Below are positions 14,726-23,721 of a stretch of 32,354 nt of DNA, one piece after another (position 1 is the first letter of the stretch; the number at the start of each line of letters is the position of its first letter). The notes below the pieces were generated by a model, which was given only the letters and a program-made list of their open reading frames with translations, was not told the DNA's origin and did no database searches. Location: positions 1-32,354 of the forward strand of contig DAIDHC010000150.1 in assembly GCA_027452065.1 (NCBI GenBank), read 5' to 3'. This DNA comes from Bryobacterales bacterium. Lineage in GTDB: Bacteria > Acidobacteriota > Terriglobia > Bryobacterales > Bryobacteraceae. A program made the translations under genes and the position numbers.

Positions 14726-17254
14726 ATGAATACCATCGGACGCGATCTCCGCTACTCGCTTCGGGGCCTGGCACGAGCTCCGGTTTTCACGGTGGTGGCC
14801 ATCATTTCGCTGGCGCTGGGCATTGGCGCCAATACGGCCATCTTCAGTCTTGTCGACCAGGTGCTGCTGCGGCTGCTGCCGGTGAAGGAGCCGGACCGGC
14901 TGGTGCTGCTCTCGATGAAGGGCGAGCACTACGGCAGCAACTGGGGCATGAACGCGCTGTCGTGGCCGATGTACAACGACTTCCGGCATAACAACAGCGT
15001 GTTCACGGGCATGTTCTGCCGCTTCGCCACGCCGATCAGTTTGACGTTCAACGGCCGAACCGAGCGCGTGGCGGGCGAGCTTGTCTCGGGCTCGTACTTC
15101 CCTGTGCTCGGCGTGGGCGCGGCCGCGGGCCGCACGTTCAACGAGGATGACGACCGCACGCCGGACGGCCATCCGGTGGTGATGCTCAGCTACAACTACT
15201 GGCAGACGCGCTTTTCCGGCAACGCCTCCGTCATCGGTAAGGAGATGAACGTCAACGGGCACAACATGACGATCGTGGGCGTGGCGCAGGCGGGCTTTGA
15301 CGGAGTCGAGCTGGGCTACAGTACGGACGTCTTCGTGCCGGTGATGATGAAGAAAGAGATCACGCCGCTGTGGGACGCGCTGAAGGACCGGCGATCGCGG
15401 TGGGTGAACGTTTTCGGCCGATTGAAGCCCGGGGTGAGCCGGGCGCAGGCCCAGGCGTCGCTGCAGCCGTTTTTCCACTCGATGCTCGAGATGGAGGTGA
15501 AGGAGGCGGCGTTCAACAACGCGTCGCCGTACGTTCGCCAGCGATTTTTGAAGAACATCATTCAAGTGCTGCCGGGCGGGCAGGGCCGGCAGATGGTGCA
15601 GCAGCAGGTGGCCAAGCCGCTGTGGGTGCTGCTGGCGCTGACGGCGGGAGTGCTGCTGATCGCCTGCGCCAACGTAGCCAGCCTGCTGGTAGCGCGGGCG
15701 GCGGCGCGGCAGAAGGAGCTTGCCATACGCCTGTCGCTGGGGGCGGGGCGCGCGGCCATCGTGCGGCAGCTTTTGGTGGAGAGCCTGATGCTGTCGGGAG
15801 CGGGCGGCCTGGCGGGGCTGATGATCGCCGGCTGGACGGACCGGCTGCTGCTGAGCCTGATGCCGCCCGAGACGGTGACGTTGAAGCTGTCGTCAGTGCC
15901 GGACTGGAGGGTGCTGCTGTTCGCGGCCGGGGCCTCGGCCCTTACCGGCATTCTCTTCGGTCTGGTGCCGGCGCTTCAGGCGAGCCGGCCGGACGTGGCG
16001 GGGACGCTAAAGGACCAGGCGGGCGCGGTGGTGTCGGGCGGGCACGTGCGCCTGCGCAAGGTGCTTGTCGCGGCGCAGGTGACGCTGTCGCTGGTGCTGC
16101 TGGTGGGCGCGGGGCTGTTCATCCGCAGCCTGAGAAATCTGCGCGGCCTCGGCCCGGGCTTCGATCCCGGACGCCTTGTCGCCTTCAACATCGATCCTTC
16201 ACTGAACGGCTATAGCGCGGAGCGGTCGAAGAATTTTTACCGGCTGCTCACCGAGCGGCTGAACTCGCTGCCCGGTGTGAAATCGTCGGGGCTGGCCTCG
16301 ATGCGCATCCTCGAGGAAAACGAATGGGACAGCTCGCTCACGGTGGAGGGCTACACCGCCAAGCAGGGCGACAACGTTTACGCTTACATGAACTCGGTGA
16401 GCCCGGGATACTTCGCGACGCTGGGCGTGCCGATTCTGGCGGGGCGCGACTTCACGATGCAGGATTCGGGCGAGGCGAAGCACGGCCCCGAGGCTGACGA
16501 CTACGTGCCGGCGCGGGTGATCGTCAACGAGACGTTCGCGCGGAAATATCTGGGAGGGGCGAACCCGGTGGGGCACCATGTCGGCTTCGGCTCCGACCCC
16601 GGCACCAAGACCGATATGGAAATCATCGGCATGGTGAAGGACATCAAGTACACCAACCTGCGCGACGACATTCCGCAGCAGATGTTTCTGCCTTACCATG
16701 CGACGAGGTTCGTGGGCGGCATGACAGTGTACGTGCGCTCGACGCTCGATGCGAGCCAGGTTTTTTCGGCGGTGCGGGGGCAGATCCGGCAGATCGATCC
16801 GAACCTGCCGCTGTACGCGATGCGGACGCTGGACGATCAGATTTCGAACTCGCTGCTGCTGGAGCGGCTGGTGGCGAGCCTGTCGACGGTATTCGGAGCG
16901 CTGGCGACGCTGCTGGCATCGATCGGGCTGTACGGCGTGATGGCGTTCACGGTAGCGCGCAGGACGCGGGAGATCGGGATCCGGATGGCGCTGGGGGCGT
17001 TTCGCCGCGACGTGGTGTGGATGGTGATGAGGGAAGTGCTGGCGCTGGTGACGGCGGGGGCGGCGGCGGGGGTGGCGATTTCGCTGGCCTTGAGCCGGAC
17101 GGTGCAGAGCCAGTTGTTCGGCATCGGCGCCGGAGATCCCTGGACGCTGGCCACGGCAACGGCCGGCCTGGCACTGGTGGCGGCGCTGTCGGGATACTTG
17201 CCGGCGCTGCGCGCCAGCCGCATCGATCCGATGACCGCGCTGCGCTACGAGTAG
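14726..17254 (+). CDS. ADOP-type ABC permease (MacB/FtsX family), 842 aa
   Basis: ATG 14726 gives MNTIGRDLRYSLRGLARAPV followed by the first membrane helix (FTVVAIISLALGIGANTAIF), the classic start of acidobacterial duplicated orphan permeases. A MacB-like periplasmic domain follows (about residues 45-270). Then come FtsX helices (near LLALTAGVLLIACANVASLL and the KELAIRLSLGAGR loop). A second periplasmic part is followed by the last FtsX block (SIGLYGVMAFTVARRTREIG, IRMALGAFRRDV) and the end PALRASRIDPMTALRYE. The duplication gives about eight membrane helices. No ATPase gene is adjacent, which is normal for this group. The substrate is unknown; relatives move peptides, lipids or drugs, or act as mechanotransmitters. 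Codons end mostly in G, unlike the dap cluster. No ribosome site is visible. Confidence 0.88.
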   Translation: MNTIGRDLRYSLRGLARAPVFTVVAIISLALGIGANTAIFSLVDQVLLRLLPVKEPDRLVLLSMKGEHYGSNWGMNALSWPMYNDFRHNNSVFTGMFCRFATPISLTFNGRTERVAGELVSGSYFPVLGVGAAAGRTFNEDDDRTPDGHPVVMLSYNYWQTRFSGNASVIGKEMNVNGHNMTIVGVAQAGFDGVELGYSTDVFVPVMMKKEITPLWDALKDRRSRWVNVFGRLKPGVSRAQAQASLQPFFHSMLEMEVKEAAFNNASPYVRQRFLKNIIQVLPGGQGRQMVQQQVAKPLWVLLALTAGVLLIACANVASLLVARAAARQKELAIRLSLGAGRAAIVRQLLVESLMLSGAGGLAGLMIAGWTDRLLLSLMPPETVTLKLSSVPDWRVLLFAAGASALTGILFGLVPALQASRPDVAGTLKDQAGAVVSGGHVRLRKVLVAAQVTLSLVLLVGAGLFIRSLRNLRGLGPGFDPGRLVAFNIDPSLNGYSAERSKNFYRLLTERLNSLPGVKSSGLASMRILEENEWDSSLTVEGYTAKQGDNVYAYMNSVSPGYFATLGVPILAGRDFTMQDSGEAKHGPEADDYVPARVIVNETFARKYLGGANPVGHHVGFGSDPGTKTDMEIIGMVKDIKYTNLRDDIPQQMFLPYHATRFVGGMTVYVRSTLDASQVFSAVRGQIRQIDPNLPLYAMRTLDDQISNSLLLERLVASLSTVFGALATLLASIGLYGVMAFTVARRTREIGIRMALGAFRRDVVWMVMREVLALVTAGAAAGVAISLALSRTVQSQLFGIGAGDPWTLATATAGLALVAALSGYLPALRASRIDPMTALRYE

Positions 17255-17299
17255 CCGGCCGGCGACGGTTGTGGCAGGGTGAGCGCAGCGGCCGTTCCT

Positions 17300-17467
17300 T
17301 TACGGGAGAGCGTAGGTGATGCCGGTGATGAACTGGAACGAGTTCTTCTTGAAGCCTGGGGGCGGGTTGTTGAGGAACGTATCGATGACGCCGGTGGTGA
17401 AGTTGAAGCGCTTGTACAAAGGCAGCGTGAGGTTGACGAAGCCGGCGGCGGAGTAGGCGTTGAGGTT
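17300..17467 (-). pseudogene. 3' remnant of a DUF481 outer-membrane gene (duplicate of 23722-23889)
   Basis: Read leftwards, the last 53 codons (AYSAAGFVNLTLPLYKRFN to GITYALP and TAA) match the end of the DUF481 gene at 23722-24885. The 168 bases align without gaps at a constant offset of 6422, with 10 mismatches by hand count. At protein level the only change in the core is NPPPGF for NPPAGF. Upstream of 17467 the similarity stops at once. The frame continues to 17677 as a low-complexity peptide without a ribosome site. In another reverse frame, about 17480-17590 reads ITARGSPLDASRDGRAFNTA, which loosely resembles the DUF481 words ITGGASLVEATQNSRAFNAA. That may mark a second, more decayed fragment, or chance. 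No start codon or promoter is present, so this is a dead fragment. Confidence 0.85.
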
Positions 17468-17673
17468 TCGCAGGGGTCGGCCTGGACGAAACTGGCGGCC
17501 GTGTTGAAGGCGCGGCCATCGCGTGAGGCATCGAGCGGGGAGCCACGGGCGGTAATGGCGCTGGTCCGGGCCGTGAGGAGGCCGCATTCGTCTGCTGATG
17601 CTTCCAGGGCGGCCCCCGTTAGGCATCCGACCGGGGTTCCCGATGCTTCCCTTCGACCGGCTACCGTGGCGGG

Positions 17674-19404
17674 TCACCGGTCTGGCCGGGTCAAACGGCC
17701 ATGTTTTGCGCGTTCCTGGCGTTGGGATGGCAGCGGCCGTGTCTGCTGCTCGTGGGTGTAGACCACGAACCGGTCAGCGGCTACGTCGAGGTGGCTCTCC
17801 TGCTGCCCGTCTGGCCAGCGGATGTCAATGCGGTCTGCATGGTTCGACTTTCCGAGCCCGAAGTTGAGGCGCGGGTCCTGAGCCGAGAGATACCCACGCG
17901 TGGGGATCATGTCCTCGACCATGCGGAGGCCATTGGCCACTACGATGACTCTTGCCCCAAAAGCGTCGCGCGTTCCGGTCGGAAAGCGGAGGCGCGGAAT
18001 GACGGTGATCCAGTGGTTCACCTCACGTGTTTCGTTGCGCAAGAGCCTCGCCTCATCGTTCAGGTTAACCAGGACGAGGTCCGTTCGCCCGTCATTATCG
18101 AAGTCCAATCCCGCCCCTCCGCGGCCGACGTGCCGTTGGGCGAAGTACGGACCAGCCGTCCTGGAAATATTGGCGAATCTGGCATCGTGCCGATTTCTGT
18201 AAATGGTGCTTTGCTGGCCGTATTCGTGTTGGGCGCCTCCGTTCGAGACGAAAATGTCGAGCCAGCCGTCGTGGTCGAAGTCGAAGAGCGCGGAAGACCA
18301 CGCGGAATACTGCCCCCTCGTAGCTCCGAGACCCGCGCCGTCGGTGCTCATTTCAAAGCTGCCGCCATTCGGCCGCTGGAGGAGGACGCTCGAGTCCCTG
18401 AGGTTTGTGATGAAGATATCGAGCAGCCCATCCCGGTTCAGGTCGCCGACCGCGGCGCCCATGTGGGCAACATTCTCACCGTTCTCTCCGTAGGCCAAGT
18501 TCATCTCGAGCGCTCGTTCGTCGTACTGCCCGTGGCGGTTCATTTGGAAGTAGTAATTCGCCATCGAATCGTTGGCCGATAGCAACTCAAGTTTACCGTC
18601 ATTGTCGAAATCCGAGGCCGTGACACCCATCGACCGGCCGTCGGGCTTCCACACCCCCATCTCCCTGGTTACGTCAGAGAACGTTCCGTTTCCGTTGTTG
18701 TGCAATAGGAGGTTGGAGTCGCCCTGGTAGCTGAGCGGTCCAGGAAAATCGGCCGCGGAGTCTCCAAACGGGGCGTTCGCGCGGTTGTACTTGACGTAGT
18801 TACCGATGAAGATGTCGAGATACCCGTCGCCGTCGAAATCGAGCCATACCGCCGACACGCTGAAGTGCTCACCGGAGAGTCCAGCCGAGGCTGCAACTTC
18901 CGTGAATTTGCCGTTGCCATTATTGTGGAACAGTTCGTTATGGCCGTAGTTGAGGACGAGGAGGTCTACATTTCCGTCGTTGTCGTAGTCACCCGCGGCG
19001 CATCCTATTGAATATTGGTTTCCTCCGACTCCCGCTTCGCTGGTCACGTCGGTGAAGGTTCCGTCTCCGTTGTTGCGAAAAAGGTGGTTTCGAAGCTTGC
19101 CTCGGAGGCGGCTGTCGCGGGCGTCGCTGACTCCCTCTGTCCACTTTCCGTTCGGGAAGTAGAGGTCGAGAAAACCGTCGTTGTTGTAGTCGAACACGCA
19201 GACTCCCGATCCTGTGGCCTCGACGATGTTGTCGAGACGGGTATCGCCGTAGCTCTGCCTAAACTCAAGCCGGGAGTCTTGGGTCTTGTCGGCGAAGCGA
19301 ATTTGTTCCGTCTCGGCCGGCGCCGTCTCGATTCCGGTCAGAGCGTGCACTGCGCCGGCGAGCGCGGCACCGATGGCGATGATCGTGCGCGTTGCTTTCT
19401 TCAT
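17674..19404 (-). CDS. Secreted FG-GAP/ASPIC (CRTAC1-like) protein, 576 aa
   Basis: A short signal peptide (MKKATRTIIAIGAALAGAVH) precedes a seven-bladed beta-propeller. Seven calcium-loop motifs of the form D-x-[DN]-x-DG are visible: DYNNDGFLD (72-80), DYDNDGNVD (139-147), DFDGDGYLD (189-197), DFDNDGKLE (265-273), DLNRDGLLD (321-329), DFDHDGWLD (375-383) and DFDNDGRTD (434-442). The C-terminus carries the ASPIC/UnbV domain (about 480-545): RVIVVANGLRM, then GYLSAQDPRLNFGLG and IDIRWPDG. Members are exported calcium-binding proteins of unknown role, abundant in acidobacteria and planctomycetes and thought to act in adhesion or polymer binding. It is the last gene of a three-gene operon; the HEAT-protein gene ends nine bases upstream. 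The tail after 550 is basic and odd. Confidence 0.88.
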   Translation of the reverse strand: MKKATRTIIAIGAALAGAVHALTGIETAPAETEQIRFADKTQDSRLEFRQSYGDTRLDNIVEATGSGVCVFDYNNDGFLDLYFPNGKWTEGVSDARDSRLRGKLRNHLFRNNGDGTFTDVTSEAGVGGNQYSIGCAAGDYDNDGNVDLLVLNYGHNELFHNNGNGKFTEVAASAGLSGEHFSVSAVWLDFDGDGYLDIFIGNYVKYNRANAPFGDSAADFPGPLSYQGDSNLLLHNNGNGTFSDVTREMGVWKPDGRSMGVTASDFDNDGKLELLSANDSMANYYFQMNRHGQYDERALEMNLAYGENGENVAHMGAAVGDLNRDGLLDIFITNLRDSSVLLQRPNGGSFEMSTDGAGLGATRGQYSAWSSALFDFDHDGWLDIFVSNGGAQHEYGQQSTIYRNRHDARFANISRTAGPYFAQRHVGRGGAGLDFDNDGRTDLVLVNLNDEARLLRNETREVNHWITVIPRLRFPTGTRDAFGARVIVVANGLRMVEDMIPTRGYLSAQDPRLNFGLGKSNHADRIDIRWPDGQQESHLDVAADRFVVYTHEQQTRPLPSQRQERAKHGRLTRPDR

Positions 19405-19413
19405 AGGGAAGTG

Positions 19414-20826
19414 TCATCCGGGCGCCTTTACCGGCGTAGCCATCATCCGGCGTTCGGTCGGGGCGATTGAGAGGAGCGCGACCGCCGAGACTAGCCGAAT
19501 CTGCGGCGAAGCCGAGGTGAGGCCCTCGCGGAGTGAGCGGCGGCCCGCGTCCGGATCGATGGAGGCGAGGGCCCTGGCGGCGGCCATCGAAACGGGGAGA
19601 ATTCCGGAGGCCAGAGCGTCCTTGGCTGGGCCGACAAACCGCCGCCCTCCGAGCCGGCCCGCGGCGTCGAGGGCCTGCACTCTGATGTCCGGATCCGTTG
19701 AGGCGATCAGCCCGGCGAGCGCTTGATCGAACCTGTGCGACTGTGCGGCCCATGTTACGGCGAGGCGCTTGACGGCTTCGTCGTTGGCGATTAGTGCGCT
19801 CGTGATGACGCTGGCCGCTTGGGAATCCTGGGAAACGGTTAGAATCTTTGTGGCGGCGGCGACGCGAGCGGCCGCATTGGGGCTCTTCAAGTTCTCCTTC
19901 AGTGCCCGGAGGTCCTCGGCTCGCGCGGGATCGAGCATCCTTTCCGCAATCGCCTGCTGGAATTCGGGGCGCTTTTGAAGACCCAAGTCGAATACCAGGG
20001 GTCGGAGGGATGGCGTGCCCCACCAAGCGATGGTGGTCACGCAGCGCAGGGCGGCAGCGGGCGTGCCACGGTTGAGAATGGACTCGAGCTCCTGGCGATA
20101 TCTGGCCGCGCCGAGTGAAACGAGAGCAACGAGGGCGTAAAGCCGCGCGGTTTGGTCGCCGGATCGGGCGCCGTCCTCGAGTTCGTCCATGCCTTCGCCG
20201 AAGCCGAGCCTGGCGAGCCCCAGGGCCGCGGCGAATCGTACTTTTCGCGCGCTGTCGTGAAGGGCGGCACGGAACGCGTTGGCGGCTTCGGGCCGGTCGA
20301 GGTCGAGCAGCACGTAGGCGGCGGTTTCGCGGTTGTCTGCTGAAGCGCCATGATCGAGCATTGTTGAGAGAGCTGGAACCGCCGGGGCGCCCATGGTTCC
20401 CAGGATGCCGAACGCGATTCCCGCAAGAGGCTGAGCTTTTGTGCCGGCCAAGCCAGCGAGGACGCTTGCCGCCTCGGTATTGCGGGCGCGTCCAACTGCG
20501 TCCCAAATTGGGGGCGCCGCCTGAGCCGGGGCGCCCGCAGCCGCCCGGCTGAGCTGCGGCAGGTATCTGGCGCACTGCGAGGCTGACAGCCCGCGCGCTA
20601 CAGCCGCGACGGCGGTGGCATCGGATCCGTTGAGGACGTCGAGGACGAGGCGCTCCGCCTGCGCGTCCGGGATCAAGGGGATCAGCGTCAGAGCGTCGCC
20701 GGCGAGTGGGCCGCCTTCGGCCATCAACTTCCGGATGACATCCCATTCGGAAGGTCCAGCTTGTTGGGCGCCTGCCAAGAAGCCGGCAGCACTGGCAGCC
20801 AGAAAGAGTGCGGCAGCCCGGGTCAC
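19414..20826 (-). CDS. Exported HEAT-repeat protein, 470 aa
   Basis: It starts at GTG 20826, whose bases overlap the TGA of the upstream gene (GTGA), so translation is probably coupled. The N-terminus is a signal peptide (MTRAAALFLAASAAGFLAGA, cleaved near QQAG). The rest is a run of paired Ala/Leu-rich helices typical of HEAT/PBS-lyase-like repeats, for example NRETAAYVLLDLDRPEAANA, ARKVRFAAALGLARLGFGEG and DPDIRVQALDAAGRLGG. Such solenoids are protein-binding scaffolds, so no enzyme role is proposed. Its position between an Ig-like secreted protein and a CRTAC1-like protein suggests all three work outside the cytoplasm, perhaps as a complex. Confidence 0.8.
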   Translation of the reverse strand: MTRAAALFLAASAAGFLAGAQQAGPSEWDVIRKLMAEGGPLAGDALTLIPLIPDAQAERLVLDVLNGSDATAVAAVARGLSASQCARYLPQLSRAAAGAPAQAAPPIWDAVGRARNTEAASVLAGLAGTKAQPLAGIAFGILGTMGAPAVPALSTMLDHGASADNRETAAYVLLDLDRPEAANAFRAALHDSARKVRFAAALGLARLGFGEGMDELEDGARSGDQTARLYALVALVSLGAARYRQELESILNRGTPAAALRCVTTIAWWGTPSLRPLVFDLGLQKRPEFQQAIAERMLDPARAEDLRALKENLKSPNAAARVAAATKILTVSQDSQAASVITSALIANDEAVKRLAVTWAAQSHRFDQALAGLIASTDPDIRVQALDAAGRLGGRRFVGPAKDALASGILPVSMAAARALASIDPDAGRRSLREGLTSASPQIRLVSAVALLSIAPTERRMMATPVKAPG

Positions 20827-23336
20827 CGGTGAAGCTCCTGTGTAGCGATCGAGGCGCCCGTCGCGGTGTAGCTCTGTTGCTGAGCGGGACTGAATGGGTA
20901 TCCGTTGGCGCTTAAGCTTTGCGAACGGGACGCCGTGAATCCCGTGGGTAGCCCTGGAAGTGTGGCATATGCGTAGAGCGCGTCCATCATCGCACCGCTT
21001 GCGTCGGAGCTAACCGTCCGGGGATTGCCGTCGGCTGGCGTGAAGTCGGCGCCATAGGGGTTGCTTAAGGTCGTGAGAACTTCCGTGAACGCGAGACCGG
21101 GCAGGGCGATAATGTTGGCCGGGCTCATTTGGTCATACACGTAATATGTGATCGATGTGTAGTAACCTTTGAGGCTTCCGTTTTGATAGCTGGTAGTGTA
21201 TTTGCTTCCGCCAGGGAAGGACGCCGCTTTCAGAATCGTCGGGTTGAGGACCGTGAACCGCTGGCTGGCGGAAGCGGCCTGGCCGCTTAGGGAATACGCT
21301 ACCGAGGCGTAAGTGTCCCCCGCCGACGTGCTGGGAGCGGTCCCGGCGACCGTGGCGTTAACCGAGTTTGTTCCGCTGATTCGAAGCCGAGGGCCGGCCG
21401 TCCACGAAACAGTTCCTCCGCTCGGGTTTCCCTTGGCAGAAACGGCCGTACTCGTAAGACCGCTCGCGCCCATGACCACGAGGCCGTTACCGGCCATGCT
21501 GACGAAGCCCGGGGCTACTTGTATGTTGACCGTGGGCGTCACCGTCAATTCGCCGCCTCCGCTCTTACTGCAATACTGCGATTGCACCTGTCCGGTCGCG
21601 GACCCGGCGCCCACGGCGCTGCCCCAGAACTCGGCGGTAGGAGCGGAGGCGGACCCGTATACGTTCGCTATGGATGGCGCGTTGGAATACCAATTGTAGG
21701 TGTATCCGCTGCCACCTTGGCCGTAAGATTGTCCCGAGCACGCAGTCGGGTCAAAGGCGAGACATATATCCGGGACCACCGCGCCGAGATAACTCGGGCT
21801 GCTGGCCGCGCCATATGGAAACGTTATGGCGCCGGTCTCGAGGTAGGCGCCGCAGATCACGAAGTTATATCCGCAGCTAAAGCTGCGAGCAAGTGTTCGG
21901 TTCGAGGCGATATCGCCTGACACTGGATCGATTTCGAGGAGTCTGCCTTTCCCCTCCGACGGGTTTGGCGTGAACCAACTCAGCTCGCCGGAGGAAAGGC
22001 TTCTTGGAAGCCGCTCTCCGAGATGGTCAGCCACTTGGCCGTCTATGAGGTCGCGAATTCGTATCGCTCTTGTCTCCATTGGCATTAACTGCCAGGCATC
22101 CTGCCAGAGGACGGCGCCATTTCCGATCTTCACGTTGAAGTACTTCGCCGACGCCGAGTGGTTAAACAGAAGCAGAATTGCCTCCTGGCCGTTAGAGATG
22201 TTCCATGGATGAGCCCCGCCGTTTTCGAGGGTTTCCTGGTCCTTGCCAATTTGCTCCACGATGGTGGCTCCCGGGGAGGCCACGGATGCCAGTTCCGCAG
22301 CCATATCACCAGGAGCTCCGTCTGACCGAATCAAGAACGAATCGCGGAGGTCGGGTTCGCCGGGAAGAGCCGGCAGCGGGACCGTGACCGAAGTTCGCGG
22401 CTCGATGTCGATCGAAGCCACCTCCGACGTGTTTACGCCAGAGGGGTCTGTTCGCGCGAAAAGCACGTTGGCCTTCCGTGCGACGGGGCCAGAGTTTGTT
22501 AAGGAGAGTTCCGGAGTGAAGACCGCTCCGGATGCTCCCGGGATCGACCCGATCGGTACTCCTGTGAACACGATATTGCCTGAACGTAGAAGGCCCGAGT
22601 CAATAAAATTTTGCGAACTCATGGCGGGGCCGCCGGACGTGCCTCTCCAGGAGAACCCAAATGCGGCGATGGCCGGGGGCCCATTTTCTCCGCTGACGGT
22701 AACGCCAAATGGGCCATGCCGGGGCGCACCAGGATCAGCCGCCAGGGCGTCGGCGAGATCGAACTGTCCAGGATCTGTGTGCGCTGCGCACGGTTCAACC
22801 AGGCCGACCGCGTGCGCCTGGATAACGACTCGGAGGTCCCTAGTGGCGCCTTGGTCGGAGACGCAAGTCGCGGTTGCGCTTTGCCGGGACCCGGTGAGGT
22901 TTTGGATGGCCACGACCGGCGTTCCCTGGTACGGGCCTCCAGCGGCACGAAGCGCCCCCATTTCTCCGACCGAGCCAGCAGCGGCCGACGTGAACTCCTC
23001 CTCGAGGTGTTGCCCGGCGTTGATGCCGGACCCGGTAATGGAAAGTTGTGCCGCCACGGCCATGGTGACGACGATTGAGGGATCCGGAAGCACCTCGACA
23101 GAGCCCGCAGGCGATGCTGACCCGGCGTGCTCCAGAATCTCCGCCACCTCGAGCTCAAGCCGGGAGTGGGCCGGGAGTTCTACATTCTCTACGCATATTT
23201 GGCGGCCATCTAATTCCCGCAAAATTACCTGCGCTGGCGTCGCGAAATTCAGCTCGTTTATGATCGTAAGACGGCTGCTAAATCCTCCGCTCTCGAGAAA
23301 CAGCGGAGCTGCAAGAGCTTGCGCCATTTCCGACAT
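20823..23336 (-). CDS. Large Ig-like (BIG-type) secreted protein, frame-split from its signal peptide
   Basis: The long frame yields 837 residues from ATG 23336, but that start (MSEMAQALAAPLFLESGG) has no ribosome site and no signal peptide, although the protein looks extracellular. Its first 430 residues form repeating beta-strand units (SRLTIINELNFATPAQVILR; GTPVVAIQNLTGSRQSATAT). A Cys-rich linker follows (CGYNFVICGAYLETG; CLAFDPTACSG). Then there are Ig-like/BIG-type strands (SSPSYLGAVVPD; GGTVSWTAGPRLRISGTNS) and a Tyr/Ser-rich C-terminal part. The frame stays open upstream of 23336 up to a run of nine G at 23410-23418; beyond the run a signal peptide lies in another frame. One extra G would fuse the two (893 residues). 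No enzyme motif is visible; a structural or adhesive role is likely. It heads the three-gene operon. Confidence 0.7.
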   Translation of the reverse strand: MSEMAQALAAPLFLESGGFSSRLTIINELNFATPAQVILRELDGRQICVENVELPAHSRLELEVAEILEHAGSASPAGSVEVLPDPSIVVTMAVAAQLSITGSGINAGQHLEEEFTSAAAGSVGEMGALRAAGGPYQGTPVVAIQNLTGSRQSATATCVSDQGATRDLRVVIQAHAVGLVEPCAAHTDPGQFDLADALAADPGAPRHGPFGVTVSGENGPPAIAAFGFSWRGTSGGPAMSSQNFIDSGLLRSGNIVFTGVPIGSIPGASGAVFTPELSLTNSGPVARKANVLFARTDPSGVNTSEVASIDIEPRTSVTVPLPALPGEPDLRDSFLIRSDGAPGDMAAELASVASPGATIVEQIGKDQETLENGGAHPWNISNGQEAILLLFNHSASAKYFNVKIGNGAVLWQDAWQLMPMETRAIRIRDLIDGQVADHLGERLPRSLSSGELSWFTPNPSEGKGRLLEIDPVSGDIASNRTLARSFSCGYNFVICGAYLETGAITFPYGAASSPSYLGAVVPDICLAFDPTACSGQSYGQGGSGYTYNWYSNAPSIANVYGSASAPTAEFWGSAVGAGSATGQVQSQYCSKSGGGELTVTPTVNIQVAPGFVSMAGNGLVVMGASGLTSTAVSAKGNPSGGTVSWTAGPRLRISGTNSVNATVAGTAPSTSAGDTYASVAYSLSGQAASASQRFTVLNPTILKAASFPGGSKYTTSYQNGSLKGYYTSITYYVYDQMSPANIIALPGLAFTEVLTTLSNPYGADFTPADGNPRTVSSDASGAMMDALYAYATLPGLPTGFTASRSQSLSANGYPFSPAQQQSYTATGASIATQELHR

Positions 23337-23503
23337 TGAGTCCGAGCTCCTCGCTGGTGAGGTGGCTCGATTCCCCGTGCCTCGGTGTCGCGCGCTTTCG
23401 TTGGAGCTCGGGGGGGGGTGGCCGGTGGCGGGTGGCTTGCGAATGCGGCAAGACCAATAACTGCGATGAGGCAGGCGGCATTTCTGAGAGTCGCGATGGT
23501 CAT
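23337..23503 (-). other. Out-of-frame signal-peptide segment of the Ig-like gene
   Basis: From ATG 23503 leftwards the reading is MTIATLRNAACLIAVIGLAA followed by FASHPPPATPP, a textbook signal peptide with an Ala-rich cleavage site. An in-frame ATG at 23518 is an alternative start. In this frame the C-run (G9 on +, 23410-23418) leads into a Pro/Arg-rich frame that does not continue into the large protein. With ten (or seven) bases in the run it would read on into the 837-residue frame through a short Ser/Arg-rich linker. This is either a sequencing or assembly slip, a phase-variable tract, or a true mutation. Confidence 0.65.
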
Positions 23504-23721
23504 GGCTGGGAATGTCATTGGAGTTTTAGCAATGTTAGCTCGATTGTGCGTAAAAATCCATCGCACTTTTCGCAATTTGTTGCGGCCAGAGCGTTCCGAT
23601 TGCCTGCCTGGCCCTTGCTCCAGCGGCGACCGGGGCACATCGTTCCAGAAACGAGCTTCCGCGCCGGCTCCGGCCGCAGTCGACTCCGGGACGGCTAGCC
23701 GCCGCGGGAAGCGGCGCGGCG

